DNA of 44,936 nucleotides, taken from the IMG/VR virus record IMGVR_UViG_3300010389_000032, positions 1 to 44,936 of that record, one strand, 5' to 3'. The DNA comes from a virus. A program made the translations under genes and the position numbers. Positions 14,596 to 23,624 of the stretch are shown here, in pieces (the first letter of the stretch is position 1; each line of letters begins with the position of its first letter). The notes beneath the pieces are model-generated. The model saw nothing but the letters and a program-made list of their open reading frames with translations. It searched no databases and was not told the DNA's origin.

Positions 14596-15052
14596 AACCG
14601 TGACCTTTGGGGATTTCCCAATGGGGACCATCATTGAAACGACCAGTATAAGCCTTGGCTAAGTCTTCACCATTGCCGTCCCATTCACGAATGTCTTTGA
14701 CACCCCAGTTGCCTCCCCAACGGACAGGAACATCAACCTCTTTAGCTGCTAGGATAAAGGCATCCGCAATTAGATAGAAGTATTCCCAATCCCAAGAGAG
14801 TGGATAAGGAGCGACATCAATAGCATGGCCTGTGAGGTGCCTAGAGTTCATGGTCTGGGACTTACCTTGAGCCACAAGCTGTCGCTGCCTCTCGATATGC
14901 CTAACGCCCTCGATAACAGAGAAATCCTTTTCAGAGACCGCAATAGCCTTCTTAGCTACAGCGATTAGGTCAGGATGCACACCGGAGAGGTTCTGCATAG
15001 ACCTTTGGCCAAACACGAAGTTAGGCTCTTTATCAAATAGTTTCTTGAACAT
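14585..15052 (-). CDS. Endolysin, M15 L-alanyl-D-glutamate peptidase family
   Basis: This is a 155-residue peptidase with the zinc-binding motifs of the VanY/M15 family: SRHLTGHAIDVAP (His, Asp) and GPHWEIP (His). VHPDLIAVAKKAI near the N-terminus is also typical. It cuts peptide crosslinks of peptidoglycan at lysis. There is no signal peptide, so it needs a holin; the next three genes are candidates. Confidence 0.9.
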   Translation of the reverse strand: MFKKLFDKEPNFVFGQRSMQNLSGVHPDLIAVAKKAIAVSEKDFSVIEGVRHIERQRQLVAQGKSQTMNSRHLTGHAIDVAPYPLSWDWEYFYLIADAFILAAKEVDVPVRWGGNWGVKDIREWDGNGEDLAKAYTGRFNDGPHWEIPKGHGYER

Positions 15053-15063
15053 GCTCTCTCCTG

Positions 15064-17280
15064 TTATGCTGTTATATCGTATTCAAAGGCTGTAGCGTTA
15101 GTGGTTCCGATGACATACATCTTGGTCCCGTTAGACCTTATGAACAAGCCTCTGGGTGCAGTCTCTTGAGTAGAGACGCTGAAGTTCTGTGAATAGGTAG
15201 CAGTGGAAATGTTCCAGGCATCACTCAGATCATATTCATTGACGTCTTCACCGGAACGACCCAAAACATACATCTTAGTTCCATCAAACTTAAAGGATAC
15301 AGACTCTGGGATTGTCTCTTCAGTAGAGACATCAAGTGTCCTGACGTAAGAGACAGAAGACAAACTCCAAGGAGTGCTTAAGTTATACTGATACACAGAA
15401 TCAAATTCTGAACCAACAGCATACATTCTTGTCCCATCGAAGCTAAAGAACACACCTTTTGGCAGCCCTTCCTCTTCGGCAGCAGCACCCATATCATAGA
15501 AAACACTGTTATAAGACGCCGTAGAAACATCCCATGCCGTGCTTAGATTATACTCATAGATCGAGTTATTGGTGCTTCCTGTTGTATACATCTTAGTGCC
15601 ATCAGGCTTAAAGAAGACGTCCGTAAGTGCTGTATCCTCAGAAGATGTGCTAAAGGCTTGGACATAAGACGCTGTAGAAACATCCCATGCTGTGCTAAGG
15701 TCATATTCATAGACAGAATCATTCGTTGAGCCAGCAACATACATCTTAGTTCCATCAGGCTTGAGGAAGATTCCCTCTGGGGAAGTGTCCTGAGAAGAAA
15801 CATCAAAGCTGCTAGAGGAGTAAGATGCATTCGACAAGTCCCAACCACCAGCAACATCATCAGCGACATAGACCTGATCGTTAGTCTCTCTGAGTGTCAT
15901 ATTGATTGGAATCGTAAGGTCTTCTATAACGCTAAACGACCAACCTGTTACCTCAAACACTTTTGATGACCACCCAAAGCGGCTATTAGTGATAGCGACA
16001 GTATCCCCAATCTGAAGGGTAAATGCCTTTAGGCCAAAGTCTGCCTGAACGGTAATCTGCTGTCTGTTCTGCTTTAGGGCAATCTGAGCAAGCCTCTGGG
16101 TTTCTTTTTCATTGTCGGTAAACAACAGATCAAGATCCGAGAAACTCTCAAGGCCACCATCTTCTGTTATCGCAGCTTCATCTTGATAGGGAGGATAGTC
16201 TGAGAATACCCAATCGTTGTTAGATCCCTTATAGGTTCCCCTGACGCCATTAAAGTTGTCCCTTCTGGAGTGCCTTGTATAGACGCTGATAGGGCCAATA
16301 AAATCATTCTCATCTAGCGTAAGGGTTGGAGCAACATATTTACCAGCCTTAAGTCTCCACTTACCCTGAGCATACCAGAGAGTTCCAGCACAAGACGTAA
16401 GCAGTGTCTCAAGAATATCTACAGGTGCAACATCAGTAGTGAATGCTCCGTTGCAGGTATATCTCTTTTCACTAGAACCATCAAAGGAAACCATTTCATC
16501 ACAGACATCAGCAGCATCAGCAAAGCTACCACCGACACCATCAATATTAGGAGGCTGTTCCCCGAGGCCATAATCATCCTTACGAACATAATCCCTAATG
16601 CAGAGTGCAGGGTTGTCTGACCAAGATGTCGTATTAGTCCTTGGGTCATAGACTTTCTTACCCTTGATGATTGCCTTAATTTCTGGGATGCCGTTAGGCA
16701 TTCTGTTAGGACTATATTTCATCCGGACGTATAGGTATGCAAGCCCCCGGAGCCTATGGTTGTCGCTCCAAACATCAGACCCCACATGTCCTTGAAGAAC
16801 AGTATCCACTTCCTGATCGTCTTCTCCAAGATGTTTATAAACTTCAATTTTGTCCCTATAGCGGTCAGTGAAGTCAGGGTCATCAATGCTATAGACATTA
16901 CCTTCTGTTGCAGTCCCATCAGACCCCCAACCAGTGACCCTATACCCATTGATGTAAATCTCTTCAAACTCTTCAATCTCATGGCCAGCAAACACGAGAA
17001 CCCGATGAAGATACTCATTATCAGTGCCGGTTGTGTAATCAAAGACCCTAGCACCAGCAACTTTAGTCCTGCCATAGATGATCTGGTGGTCAAGAGCAGC
17101 ACCATTGGCTGTAACCTGATAGCCACCACCGATACCCTTACCCTTACCGCTTAGGGCATAGAGAGCAAGACCAATAGCTGTCTGAGTTGCAAGACCCACA
17201 AGAAATGCGGTCGTTGTTCCTGCTAAGGCAGCGGGGACTATAAGATTGCCAATGAAAAGGGCTGTAGTTCCGGCTGGCAT
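15064..17280 (-). CDS. Tail tip protein (J/TipJ-like) with C-terminal beta-propeller repeats
   Basis: This is a 738-residue protein. Residues 1-50 are hydrophobic and glycine-rich, as in tail tip attachment proteins. Residues 55-480 follow the J-type central protein (HQIIYGRTKVAGARVFDY, LTSCAGTLWYAQGKWRL, ALKQNRQQITVQADFGL). From about 490 to the end there are five repeats of roughly 46 residues with the core FKPDGTKMYV.G and YEYDLSTAWDVSTASY, which should fold as propeller blades. The tail tip contacts the receptor and starts DNA delivery. The propeller probably contributes host binding. Confidence 0.85.
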   Translation of the reverse strand: MPAGTTALFIGNLIVPAALAGTTTAFLVGLATQTAIGLALYALSGKGKGIGGGYQVTANGAALDHQIIYGRTKVAGARVFDYTTGTDNEYLHRVLVFAGHEIEEFEEIYINGYRVTGWGSDGTATEGNVYSIDDPDFTDRYRDKIEVYKHLGEDDQEVDTVLQGHVGSDVWSDNHRLRGLAYLYVRMKYSPNRMPNGIPEIKAIIKGKKVYDPRTNTTSWSDNPALCIRDYVRKDDYGLGEQPPNIDGVGGSFADAADVCDEMVSFDGSSEKRYTCNGAFTTDVAPVDILETLLTSCAGTLWYAQGKWRLKAGKYVAPTLTLDENDFIGPISVYTRHSRRDNFNGVRGTYKGSNNDWVFSDYPPYQDEAAITEDGGLESFSDLDLLFTDNEKETQRLAQIALKQNRQQITVQADFGLKAFTLQIGDTVAITNSRFGWSSKVFEVTGWSFSVIEDLTIPINMTLRETNDQVYVADDVAGGWDLSNASYSSSSFDVSSQDTSPEGIFLKPDGTKMYVAGSTNDSVYEYDLSTAWDVSTASYVQAFSTSSEDTALTDVFFKPDGTKMYTTGSTNNSIYEYNLSTAWDVSTASYNSVFYDMGAAAEEEGLPKGVFFSFDGTRMYAVGSEFDSVYQYNLSTPWSLSSVSYVRTLDVSTEETIPESVSFKFDGTKMYVLGRSGEDVNEYDLSDAWNISTATYSQNFSVSTQETAPRGLFIRSNGTKMYVIGTTNATAFEYDITA

Positions 17281-17721
17281 CTATAGAATCCTCTCGTATT
17301 TACGCTCAATCTCTTTGTAGCCCATCTTCTTAAGCAGGCCGTCGATTGGGTTTTTTGTCGTTGTCGTAATGTGGAGACGGTCAAAGCCATCCTTCTTCAG
17401 ACAGTCTTGAGCAAACTCAAGGAGTTCAACTCCGTGATTATTCCCACGATAGTCCTTATGAACGTAGAAGCCATCATCGGCAGCAATGAACTTACCTTTG
17501 CAATGAATATCAGGAGTAACAATAACGACAACATAACCAGCAAGACGTAGGCCATCTCGGGCTGTAAAGATATAGAGCATCCCGTGGGTTTCTAGCTTAC
17601 GGTAAACACCAATATCAAAATTGATGCTCTGGTCCATTACCTCATCACAATGGAGTTTCCCTAACTGTGCAAGTTCCTGCTCTACGGAGAAGAGAAACTC
17701 TTGCTTGTATTCAACAGCCAT
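17281..17721 (-). CDS. GNAT-family acetyltransferase in the tail module
   Basis: This is a 146-residue protein with the GNAT acetyl-CoA fold: GYVVVIVTPDI as the central strand, FYVHKDYRGNNHGVELL as the acetyl-CoA loop region and ITTTTKNPIDGLLKKMGYKEIE as the C-terminal part. ATG 17721 lies just after the previous stop. It lies between the DUF2163-like and tail tip genes, where many related phages carry an NlpC/P60 peptidase. The target (phage tail or host protein) is unknown. Confidence 0.7.
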   Translation of the reverse strand: MAVEYKQEFLFSVEQELAQLGKLHCDEVMDQSINFDIGVYRKLETHGMLYIFTARDGLRLAGYVVVIVTPDIHCKGKFIAADDGFYVHKDYRGNNHGVELLEFAQDCLKKDGFDRLHITTTTKNPIDGLLKKMGYKEIERKYERIL

Positions 17722-17722
17722 G

Positions 17723-18343
17723 TTATGAACCCCAAGTAATGTCTTGGTCCTGAAGAGCCTCAACATAATCCAAGCCAAGGTCATTAGGGAACTTAGACTT
17801 CTGGTATGCACTGTTGTATCTAGCGATACGAGGTCTCTCCAGCGTAATTAGGCGGTTCTCTACTGTGAGGGTAACGACAGAAGTTTCACCATCCTCAGTG
17901 ATATTCATTGTGTCCATGTAGCCAACGAATACAGTGTTCAGGCCACCAGTCACAAGTTCAAGGCTAATCTTGCTACCATCCTCAAGCAGAAGAAAGTCAC
18001 CATCCTCTTTAAGCATAGAGCCTTCAGAGAAAGCCCCAAAGCCTAGAGTGCAGGTTCTCCCTTGATACTCAGAGGTAAGAGCATACGTCAGAATATCATC
18101 TGAGATGCCACTGAGTTTGAGTTCAATACCACGGACAGAAAGGTCAGCAGTTTCCTCAACTACAGAAATATCAAGAAGGTTCCCTACTCCATAATAGATA
18201 ACACCACCAAGGCTAATATTACCAGCGCCTGTCCAAAATCTAACGACGCCTTCATCAAAGTTGAGTGCTACTGTGTAGAATGGCCTAAAGACAGCATCAT
18301 CTAGTGCATTTTCAAATACTGTGTCGAGTTCTCTTGTAGCCAT
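17723..18343 (-). CDS. DUF2163-like tail protein
   Basis: This is a 206-residue protein with the N-terminus MATRELDTVFENAL, a middle rich in beta strands, and a C-terminal signature NSAYQKSKFPNDLGLDYVEA ending DITWG. This is the pattern of DUF2163/baseplate hub-type proteins of phages and gene transfer agents. It lies between the distal tail/fibre genes and the tail tip, so it belongs to the tail end complex. Confidence 0.75.
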   Translation of the reverse strand: MATRELDTVFENALDDAVFRPFYTVALNFDEGVVRFWTGAGNISLGGVIYYGVGNLLDISVVEETADLSVRGIELKLSGISDDILTYALTSEYQGRTCTLGFGAFSEGSMLKEDGDFLLLEDGSKISLELVTGGLNTVFVGYMDTMNITEDGETSVVTLTVENRLITLERPRIARYNSAYQKSKFPNDLGLDYVEALQDQDITWGS

Positions 18344-18348
18344 TTGAG

Positions 18349-19902
18349 TTATGCCCCGTTGTTACTTCTTGAGAGTTCCAGCCAGTTAGACCCGGTATAG
18401 ATCAATTCCATTGTGTCTGCTACGTTGTCCATAGTGAAATCCCCAAGGACGTTATTAAGGATGATGTTACCCGTGCCATCCTTAACGACAATGGTTCTCG
18501 TAGAATCCGCAGGGGTAATAACAAGCCTATGACCAGTTCCAAAAGCACCATTGATCGTAGTCAGGTCATCTGTTGCTGCGGCTGATTCAGTGTCAATCCT
18601 ATGGTAACTTCCTGTCGCAGTAACTGCACCAGAGGCAATCGTTAGGTCAGTTCTTGCTGTTATGAATTTCCCACTAACCTGAACATCCCCGCTCACGTCG
18701 AGGTCGGCACTCGGGCTGGTATTTTTGATTCCCACGTTACCATCAGCGCGGACCTTAACCGCTAAAGTATCAACCGTCCCGTCGTTGTCTGCGTCCGTGG
18801 CGATATAGAAGCCGTCGTTGGGGTCGTTGGACGGAACTTCGATACCGACGTGCCCGGAGCCGCTCCCGGTGCCAAACGACGATATGACCGCCGCGTTTGT
18901 CGAACCACCAACCGTAACAGCGGGGGTAACATTGCCTTGCAGCTTCATATCGTTGCCCGCCCCATCGCCGATCCGCGTGGTGCCTCTGACATCCAAAGTG
19001 GTGCTAGGGGTAGTAATCCCAACGCCTACACGATCATTGGCGGCATCAACGACAAGAGTTCCATCGTTAGAACCCGGCTTAACCGCGAAGGGAAACGAAA
19101 GGTTTTGCTCATCCCATAGATAAAAGGCATAAGTATCAGAACTGTTGACAGCCAAAGTCCAATAATCTGTAGAGGAACTCGACAGCTTTACAAAGTCTTC
19201 ACGACCAGCAAAAGTCTTCTGAACTTTAGCCGTTCCTGTCACATGCAGAGAAGCATCCGGGGCAGCAGTATTGACTCCCACGAAGTTAGTTGTCGCATTC
19301 ACAAACAGGTTACTACCAACAGCGGTATCAGACCCTACGACAAGATTACCCCGAGACGTAACAGAACCAGAGACATCCAGTTTTACGTTAGGACTTGTGA
19401 GGCCAATACCTACGTTACCCGCTGAAGTAATGGTCATCCATTCGTCTTCAAAGGTTATGGTATTGTCAGAGCCATCCTCTGCGGTAGAACCAAAGATCAG
19501 CTTATCAACACTTTCATCCCAAGCCATCACCACATTGTAGTTAGAGGCAGTAGCAGAGGCATACCTTTGGAATAGCATCCCAATGTCATTCAATGGGGTA
19601 GCCTGACCAGTGTTGAGCGTAATAACTGCGTCTTCTACATTCAGGTTTGTCGTATCAACAGTGGTTGTAGTTCCCGAGACGGTTAGGTTGCCTGTGATGG
19701 TAGCACTAGAATTAAGCGTCAGAGGACCATTAAAAGTTGAAGCACCGTTTGTCGTGATCTGAGAAACGCTTGAGAATAGTTCACCTCGTGTGATTGCTTT
19801 GGTCTCATTCCCAGAGGTATCTACAATAGCAAGTTCATCACTAGTATCATCGACATTAGCACCAGTAATTTTAGAGAGTTGGGAAATCTTTTGGTCGGCC
19901 AT
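18349..19902 (-). CDS. Tail fibre-like protein with repeated beta elements
   Basis: This is a 517-residue virion protein. The N-terminus KISQLSKITGANVDDTSDEL is typical of phage head or tail fibre subunits. The shaft carries repeated GNVGIG.T.P...LDVSG units, a motif of trimeric beta-helical fibres. The C-terminus (RLVITPADSTRTIVVKDGTG to WLELSRSN) resembles a capping domain. Codons for about residues 270-400 are noticeably GC-richer than the rest. It is the likely receptor-binding or side fibre. Confidence 0.75.
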   Translation of the reverse strand: MADQKISQLSKITGANVDDTSDELAIVDTSGNETKAITRGELFSSVSQITTNGASTFNGPLTLNSSATITGNLTVSGTTTTVDTTNLNVEDAVITLNTGQATPLNDIGMLFQRYASATASNYNVVMAWDESVDKLIFGSTAEDGSDNTITFEDEWMTITSAGNVGIGLTSPNVKLDVSGSVTSRGNLVVGSDTAVGSNLFVNATTNFVGVNTAAPDASLHVTGTAKVQKTFAGREDFVKLSSSSTDYWTLAVNSSDTYAFYLWDEQNLSFPFAVKPGSNDGTLVVDAANDRVGVGITTPSTTLDVRGTTRIGDGAGNDMKLQGNVTPAVTVGGSTNAAVISSFGTGSGSGHVGIEVPSNDPNDGFYIATDADNDGTVDTLAVKVRADGNVGIKNTSPSADLDVSGDVQVSGKFITARTDLTIASGAVTATGSYHRIDTESAAATDDLTTINGAFGTGHRLVITPADSTRTIVVKDGTGNIILNNVLGDFTMDNVADTMELIYTGSNWLELSRSNNGA

Positions 19903-20495
19903 TATGTCAAATCCTCTACGGCTGAAAATGAGATACCATATGCACTAGCGTTATTAACTGACCACTCACTCACATTTGATGCTAGTCTGAAGACGCCTTT
20001 TGGGTTTGTGAGAACTGTAGGTGCATCAGTATAGTCAGCCCTTAGTGGTGGCCAAATCTCCAGAGCGCCATCCCCTTCGAGATCCTCTAGAACCATATGA
20101 AGCCTAGAAGTTGAACCAGATCCTAGTTGAAAGTGGTCTCCAGCCAGTATTGTTGAATTATTGCCGATATTAGCAGTAACTGTAGTGTCTCCTGTGTTCC
20201 CAAACACCTTCAAGAAAGGAGTAGTTCCCCTCAGAGTAGCATGGTCAGGATCACCAAGGAGAAACGTCCCAGAGGCCCCTCTGAGGCTCACAAGCATAGA
20301 TACCCAAGCATCCGACAGATCACGACGAGTAGAGGGGATAACTACATCAGCTTCCCATCTAGCACCTGAGTGTTGGAATACTTGTTGTTTGTATGTGAAG
20401 GGAGACGAAGTAACAGCAGTAGCATTCACAGCCCTAAGAGTGATCTGCTCAATGCCAATGCTTGTAGGTTGTGGTCTAGGGTATGATATAGCCAT
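19902..20495 (-). CDS. Distal tail / minor tail protein
   Basis: This is a 197-residue protein following the tape measure gene. Its beta-rich sequence contains VFQHSGARWEADVVIPSTRR and SGTFLLGDPDHATLRG, which are typical of small minor tail proteins between tape measure and DUF2163-like genes. It starts eight bases after the tape measure stop and overlaps the fibre start. It probably forms part of the tail tip ring. Confidence 0.7.
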   Translation of the reverse strand: MAISYPRPQPTSIGIEQITLRAVNATAVTSSPFTYKQQVFQHSGARWEADVVIPSTRRDLSDAWVSMLVSLRGASGTFLLGDPDHATLRGTTPFLKVFGNTGDTTVTANIGNNSTILAGDHFQLGSGSTSRLHMVLEDLEGDGALEIWPPLRADYTDAPTVLTNPKGVFRLASNVSEWSVNNASAYGISFSAVEDLT

Positions 20496-20503
20496 TATTA
20501 CCT

Positions 20504-22783
20504 CTATGCGAATGTATCGCGGACGACACCACCACGACGACGTGCATCCAGCATTTGTTTCTGTGTGAGTGCAGCAATCTTAGGTGCTTCTTGAGCGATG
20601 ATCTTCTTCACGCTGTCGTCTCCATTAGCACTAAAGGCAAAGGTTTGATGTATCGTAACGTTACCCTGTTCACCAGATACCTCGACACCAAGACGACCAC
20701 CTTTACCACGCTTGAGCGGCATGATAGCTTCAGGACCAGCCTCACCCATGAGACCGACACCACCATTAGACATTGGGAAGAACGTGGGAGACCCTACAAC
20801 TCCACCATTAGCGAATGCTGTTACCTGAGAACCACCGCTAAAGACACCACCATTAGCAAAATCTCCACCACCAAGAGTTGGCCGTGGGACATACCCTTTA
20901 ATGTCTAATCCAGTAGTTCCAAAGATAGCATTCATTATTGAGTTCACTACAAGCAACTCAAAGGCTTTCTTGAGAATGATCTGAACCATATCCCCAAAGG
21001 CATCAGAGGCAGACTTAGTGCCATCGACAATACTCATCATAGCATCCCCAAGAGCGTCACTCGTGGTGTTTGCCATCTTGAGGAGAATATCCTCGTAGTT
21101 TGTCGCTGCGTCTGCTGCTTGTCCGTAAACCTCTTGCGCCTGAGCGACAGCTTGGTTATATCTCTCTTGCGTAATCATCCCTTTGTCGAGAGCAAAGTCT
21201 AGGAGTTTTATCTCTTCTTCGTAGGCTTTGGTTTGCTGCATAGCTGCTTCGACTTGGGCTTGGAGTTCAGGGAAAATACTAGTGGGTCCGGTTGCACCAC
21301 CGCCACCGCCTCCTCCACCGCCAGATGATGGGGCATTCAACTCACTCAGGATGTTTTGTGATTGCTCAAGTTGCCTAGCTTCGGATTCTGCAATTGCCCC
21401 CGCAGCCATAGCAATTAGTGGGTCCGCACCAGCTTGACTTAGATCAAACTCTGCACCTGCCCTAGCCGCTGCCGCTTCTTGACTTACACCACTTTGGGCC
21501 GCAGCAATCTGCGCTTGGGTGACAGCCAGTTGTCTCGCCCTCGCTTGACCTGCCGCCGCCGCTCTTGAAAGGGCACTAGCGAGATTGTTAGCCATAGTTA
21601 CAGCGACACTAATCTCTGAACCAATGTCCCTAGCTGCATCAGCTACATCATCAGCCGCACCCTTGGCATTTTGTAGTGCCCGCCATGCTCGTATGACTTC
21701 ATCTGCGTTGTTACCAAGGATTCCGTTTTGCTCAAGGTAAACTCGATAGGCTTCTTCTTCTTGCTGTCTCTTAAGGTTAGCATAGGCAACAGAGTCTTCC
21801 CCAAACTGATTGGCGATTAACTGAAGGGCAACTTGATCCCGTAGACTCTGGAGTTCTTGCTCTTTGAAGTTAAGGATATTTTGAACAGCAGCATCCCTTT
21901 CTCTTAGGGCTTCGTTCTGTGCCTCAACCTCTTCTTTTGCAAGACGCTCTAGTTCTAAGAGCCTTTCTTTCCTAGCCTCTTGGTCTTGATAGGTTTGGAG
22001 TTCTTCTCGTGCTAACCTAAGTCTTTCTTCGGCGGCTTCTATGCCACTCCTTTCTGCTCTCGGATCAACATTAGCTTCTATGGCTGCATCTAATTCTGCT
22101 TGAGCCTCTCTCACAGCCCTTGTAAGCGCAAACTCTTCTGTGTTTGAAAAGCCAGCAAATAGAGCGTCAAGTTCAAATGCAGTATCTCGGATTGTCTCCC
22201 TAGCTGATTCAAGGGCTTCCTCAAATGCCTTTATGCCGCTTGTTGATTCATCAGCACTACTTCTAGTCCGCATGAAAGCAGCGCCAGCAGCAGTAAGCAA
22301 TGGGATAGCAATACCCAAGCCTGTAGAGATACCAATAAGTGCCCCCACAGACATGTTCAGTTTAGAGGCAAACATAGGCAGAATGCCAACCAACTGAGTA
22401 GCCTGCTGACCAAATGCCACAAAAGCATTAGTCCCCGACTGGACCTGAACGATAAAGTCACCAGCCTGATAGCCAAACTGCTGCATGGCCATACCAGTCT
22501 CGTTAATCTTACGAGAGGCAAAAGTATTAGCAGCAGTCATTTGCTTTTGTGCGGCAGTAGACTTATTAACAGAAGATGTGTGTCTGTTGATTGCCTTAGT
22601 GGCATTCTCTACAGACGTTTCTACCTTGTTTTGGCTAGACCCATATCTTTGATTGCTTGAGGAACCTTTATTCAGCTTGTTAGAAAGAGAATCAATAGCC
22701 CTATCAAGAGCGACCGTAGAACGCGCGGCCCTCTCCATATCTTCTACACCGACGACTTCGAGGATAACTTGAATATCAGCCAT
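20504..22783 (-). CDS. Tape measure protein
   Basis: This is a 759-residue protein. The N-terminal LEVVGVEDMERAARSTVALD is a common tape measure start. Hydrophobic glycine/alanine segments occur near residues 120-175. A long Glu/Arg/Gln-rich coiled coil runs from about 190 to 350, a run of nine glycines sits in the middle, and the C-terminal part has GGVVGSPTFFPMSNGGVGL. At about 1.5 angstrom per residue it would set a tail length near 115 nm. It lies directly after the G/GT chaperone genes, as in most long-tailed phages. Confidence 0.92.
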   Translation of the reverse strand: MADIQVILEVVGVEDMERAARSTVALDRAIDSLSNKLNKGSSSNQRYGSSQNKVETSVENATKAINRHTSSVNKSTAAQKQMTAANTFASRKINETGMAMQQFGYQAGDFIVQVQSGTNAFVAFGQQATQLVGILPMFASKLNMSVGALIGISTGLGIAIPLLTAAGAAFMRTRSSADESTSGIKAFEEALESARETIRDTAFELDALFAGFSNTEEFALTRAVREAQAELDAAIEANVDPRAERSGIEAAEERLRLAREELQTYQDQEARKERLLELERLAKEEVEAQNEALRERDAAVQNILNFKEQELQSLRDQVALQLIANQFGEDSVAYANLKRQQEEEAYRVYLEQNGILGNNADEVIRAWRALQNAKGAADDVADAARDIGSEISVAVTMANNLASALSRAAAAGQARARQLAVTQAQIAAAQSGVSQEAAAARAGAEFDLSQAGADPLIAMAAGAIAESEARQLEQSQNILSELNAPSSGGGGGGGGGATGPTSIFPELQAQVEAAMQQTKAYEEEIKLLDFALDKGMITQERYNQAVAQAQEVYGQAADAATNYEDILLKMANTTSDALGDAMMSIVDGTKSASDAFGDMVQIILKKAFELLVVNSIMNAIFGTTGLDIKGYVPRPTLGGGDFANGGVFSGGSQVTAFANGGVVGSPTFFPMSNGGVGLMGEAGPEAIMPLKRGKGGRLGVEVSGEQGNVTIHQTFAFSANGDDSVKKIIAQEAPKIAALTQKQMLDARRRGGVVRDTFA

Positions 22784-22786
22784 GTT

Positions 22787-23520
22787 CTACTTTCTGCTAC
22801 TTGCTAGATAAAGGGAGTCTAGTCTTTTGATTGTTCCCACGTCGTATGGGTTCAATGTGGTCCCGGTAAGTTCTTTCCAAGCCTGTATATCTGGATAACT
22901 TATGGGATTGGGGCCAGAGAAGCCTTGAGATCTTGCTTGTGAGAGTTGCAAGAAAAAAGACCAGACATGCGACAAGAGGGTTGGGAACTCATTGGGGTTC
23001 TCTAGTCCTTCTGGTGCATGTCCGGTCGATTTCTTCACCTGCTCTAAGTGTTCTTTCTGAGTGACGCCATTGTCGTCTGTCTGTAAAAGGGAGAACTCAT
23101 GGTCCGCCCAATCACAGAGTGCATCACTCAGACTTGAGTAAAAGCCTCAAAGGAGTTCAGCCCCCCTTGTAGTTGGTCAACGATCCAGAAGCCAGCTTCA
23201 CCAGAATAAATCTCTCGGGCTTTCTTCTTGGTTAGCTTTGGCTTTTCACCGCCGTAAGTAATGTCCCACTCTTTGGTAATTCCTACGAGAAGGTCCAGAG
23301 AGGAGTTCTCATAGTCTTGAACGGTAAACTCTTTCTTCTGGTCTTTGATACGCTTATTCGCCTGCTCATATACGACAGCCTTATACTCCTTGGTGTGGGG
23401 TGCATAAAGCGTGATAGTCATAGGCGTGTTGTCGTCATTCTCCAGAATATTATCCGTGCCGGGATACAAAAGAGTGACAGTAATTACGTCGGATTTGGGA
23501 ACAATCTTTGAAAGGTCCAT
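22787..23520 (-). CDS. Tail assembly chaperone GT, made by -1 frameshift
   Basis: The G frame (Phe127) can shift back one base at the TTTT run in GCTTTTAC (23140-23143) and continue into an open frame to 22787, giving about 244 residues. The window for shifting is tight: the -1 frame has a TGA just upstream and the 0 frame ends at 23128. The T part carries HVWSFFLQLSQARSQG and NPISYPDIQAWKELTG, typical of these chaperones. It would bind the tape measure protein during tail assembly, as lambda GT does. Confidence 0.75.
23128..23520 (-). CDS. Tail assembly chaperone G
   Basis: This is a 130-residue product of the unshifted frame, starting at ATG 23520. It has a beta-rich first half (VITVTLLYPGTDNIL, MTITLYAPHTKEYK) and a helical second half ending FEAFTQV. 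Position between tail tube and tape measure, plus the overlapping -1 frame, identifies it as the G-type chaperone. Confidence 0.8.
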   Translation of the reverse strand: MDLSKIVPKSDVITVTLLYPGTDNILENDDNTPMTITLYAPHTKEYKAVVYEQANKRIKDQKKEFTVQDYENSSLDLLVGITKEWDITYGGEKPKLTKKKAREIYSGEAGFWIVDQLQGGLNSFEAFTQV

Positions 23521-23548
23521 ATCGGGTATCCTATTATTTTAAGTCAGG

Positions 23549-23594
23549 TTATAGTTTATGCGCTATAGATCATACTTATAGTTTATATGCTATA
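23549..23594 (-). promoter_or_regulatory. Paired TATAG-N8-CTATA dyads upstream of the G/GT gene
   Basis: Two 19-bp units (23549-23567 and 23576-23594) with 17 identical bases are spaced by 27 bp. Each contains the dyad TATAG-N8-CTATA. They lie between the tail tube and chaperone genes in an otherwise tightly packed operon. A regulator site or secondary late promoter fits; no factor can be named. Confidence 0.45.
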
Positions 23595-23624
23595 CTTAGG
23601 ATTGTGCCGGGTGTTTTGTTTAGT

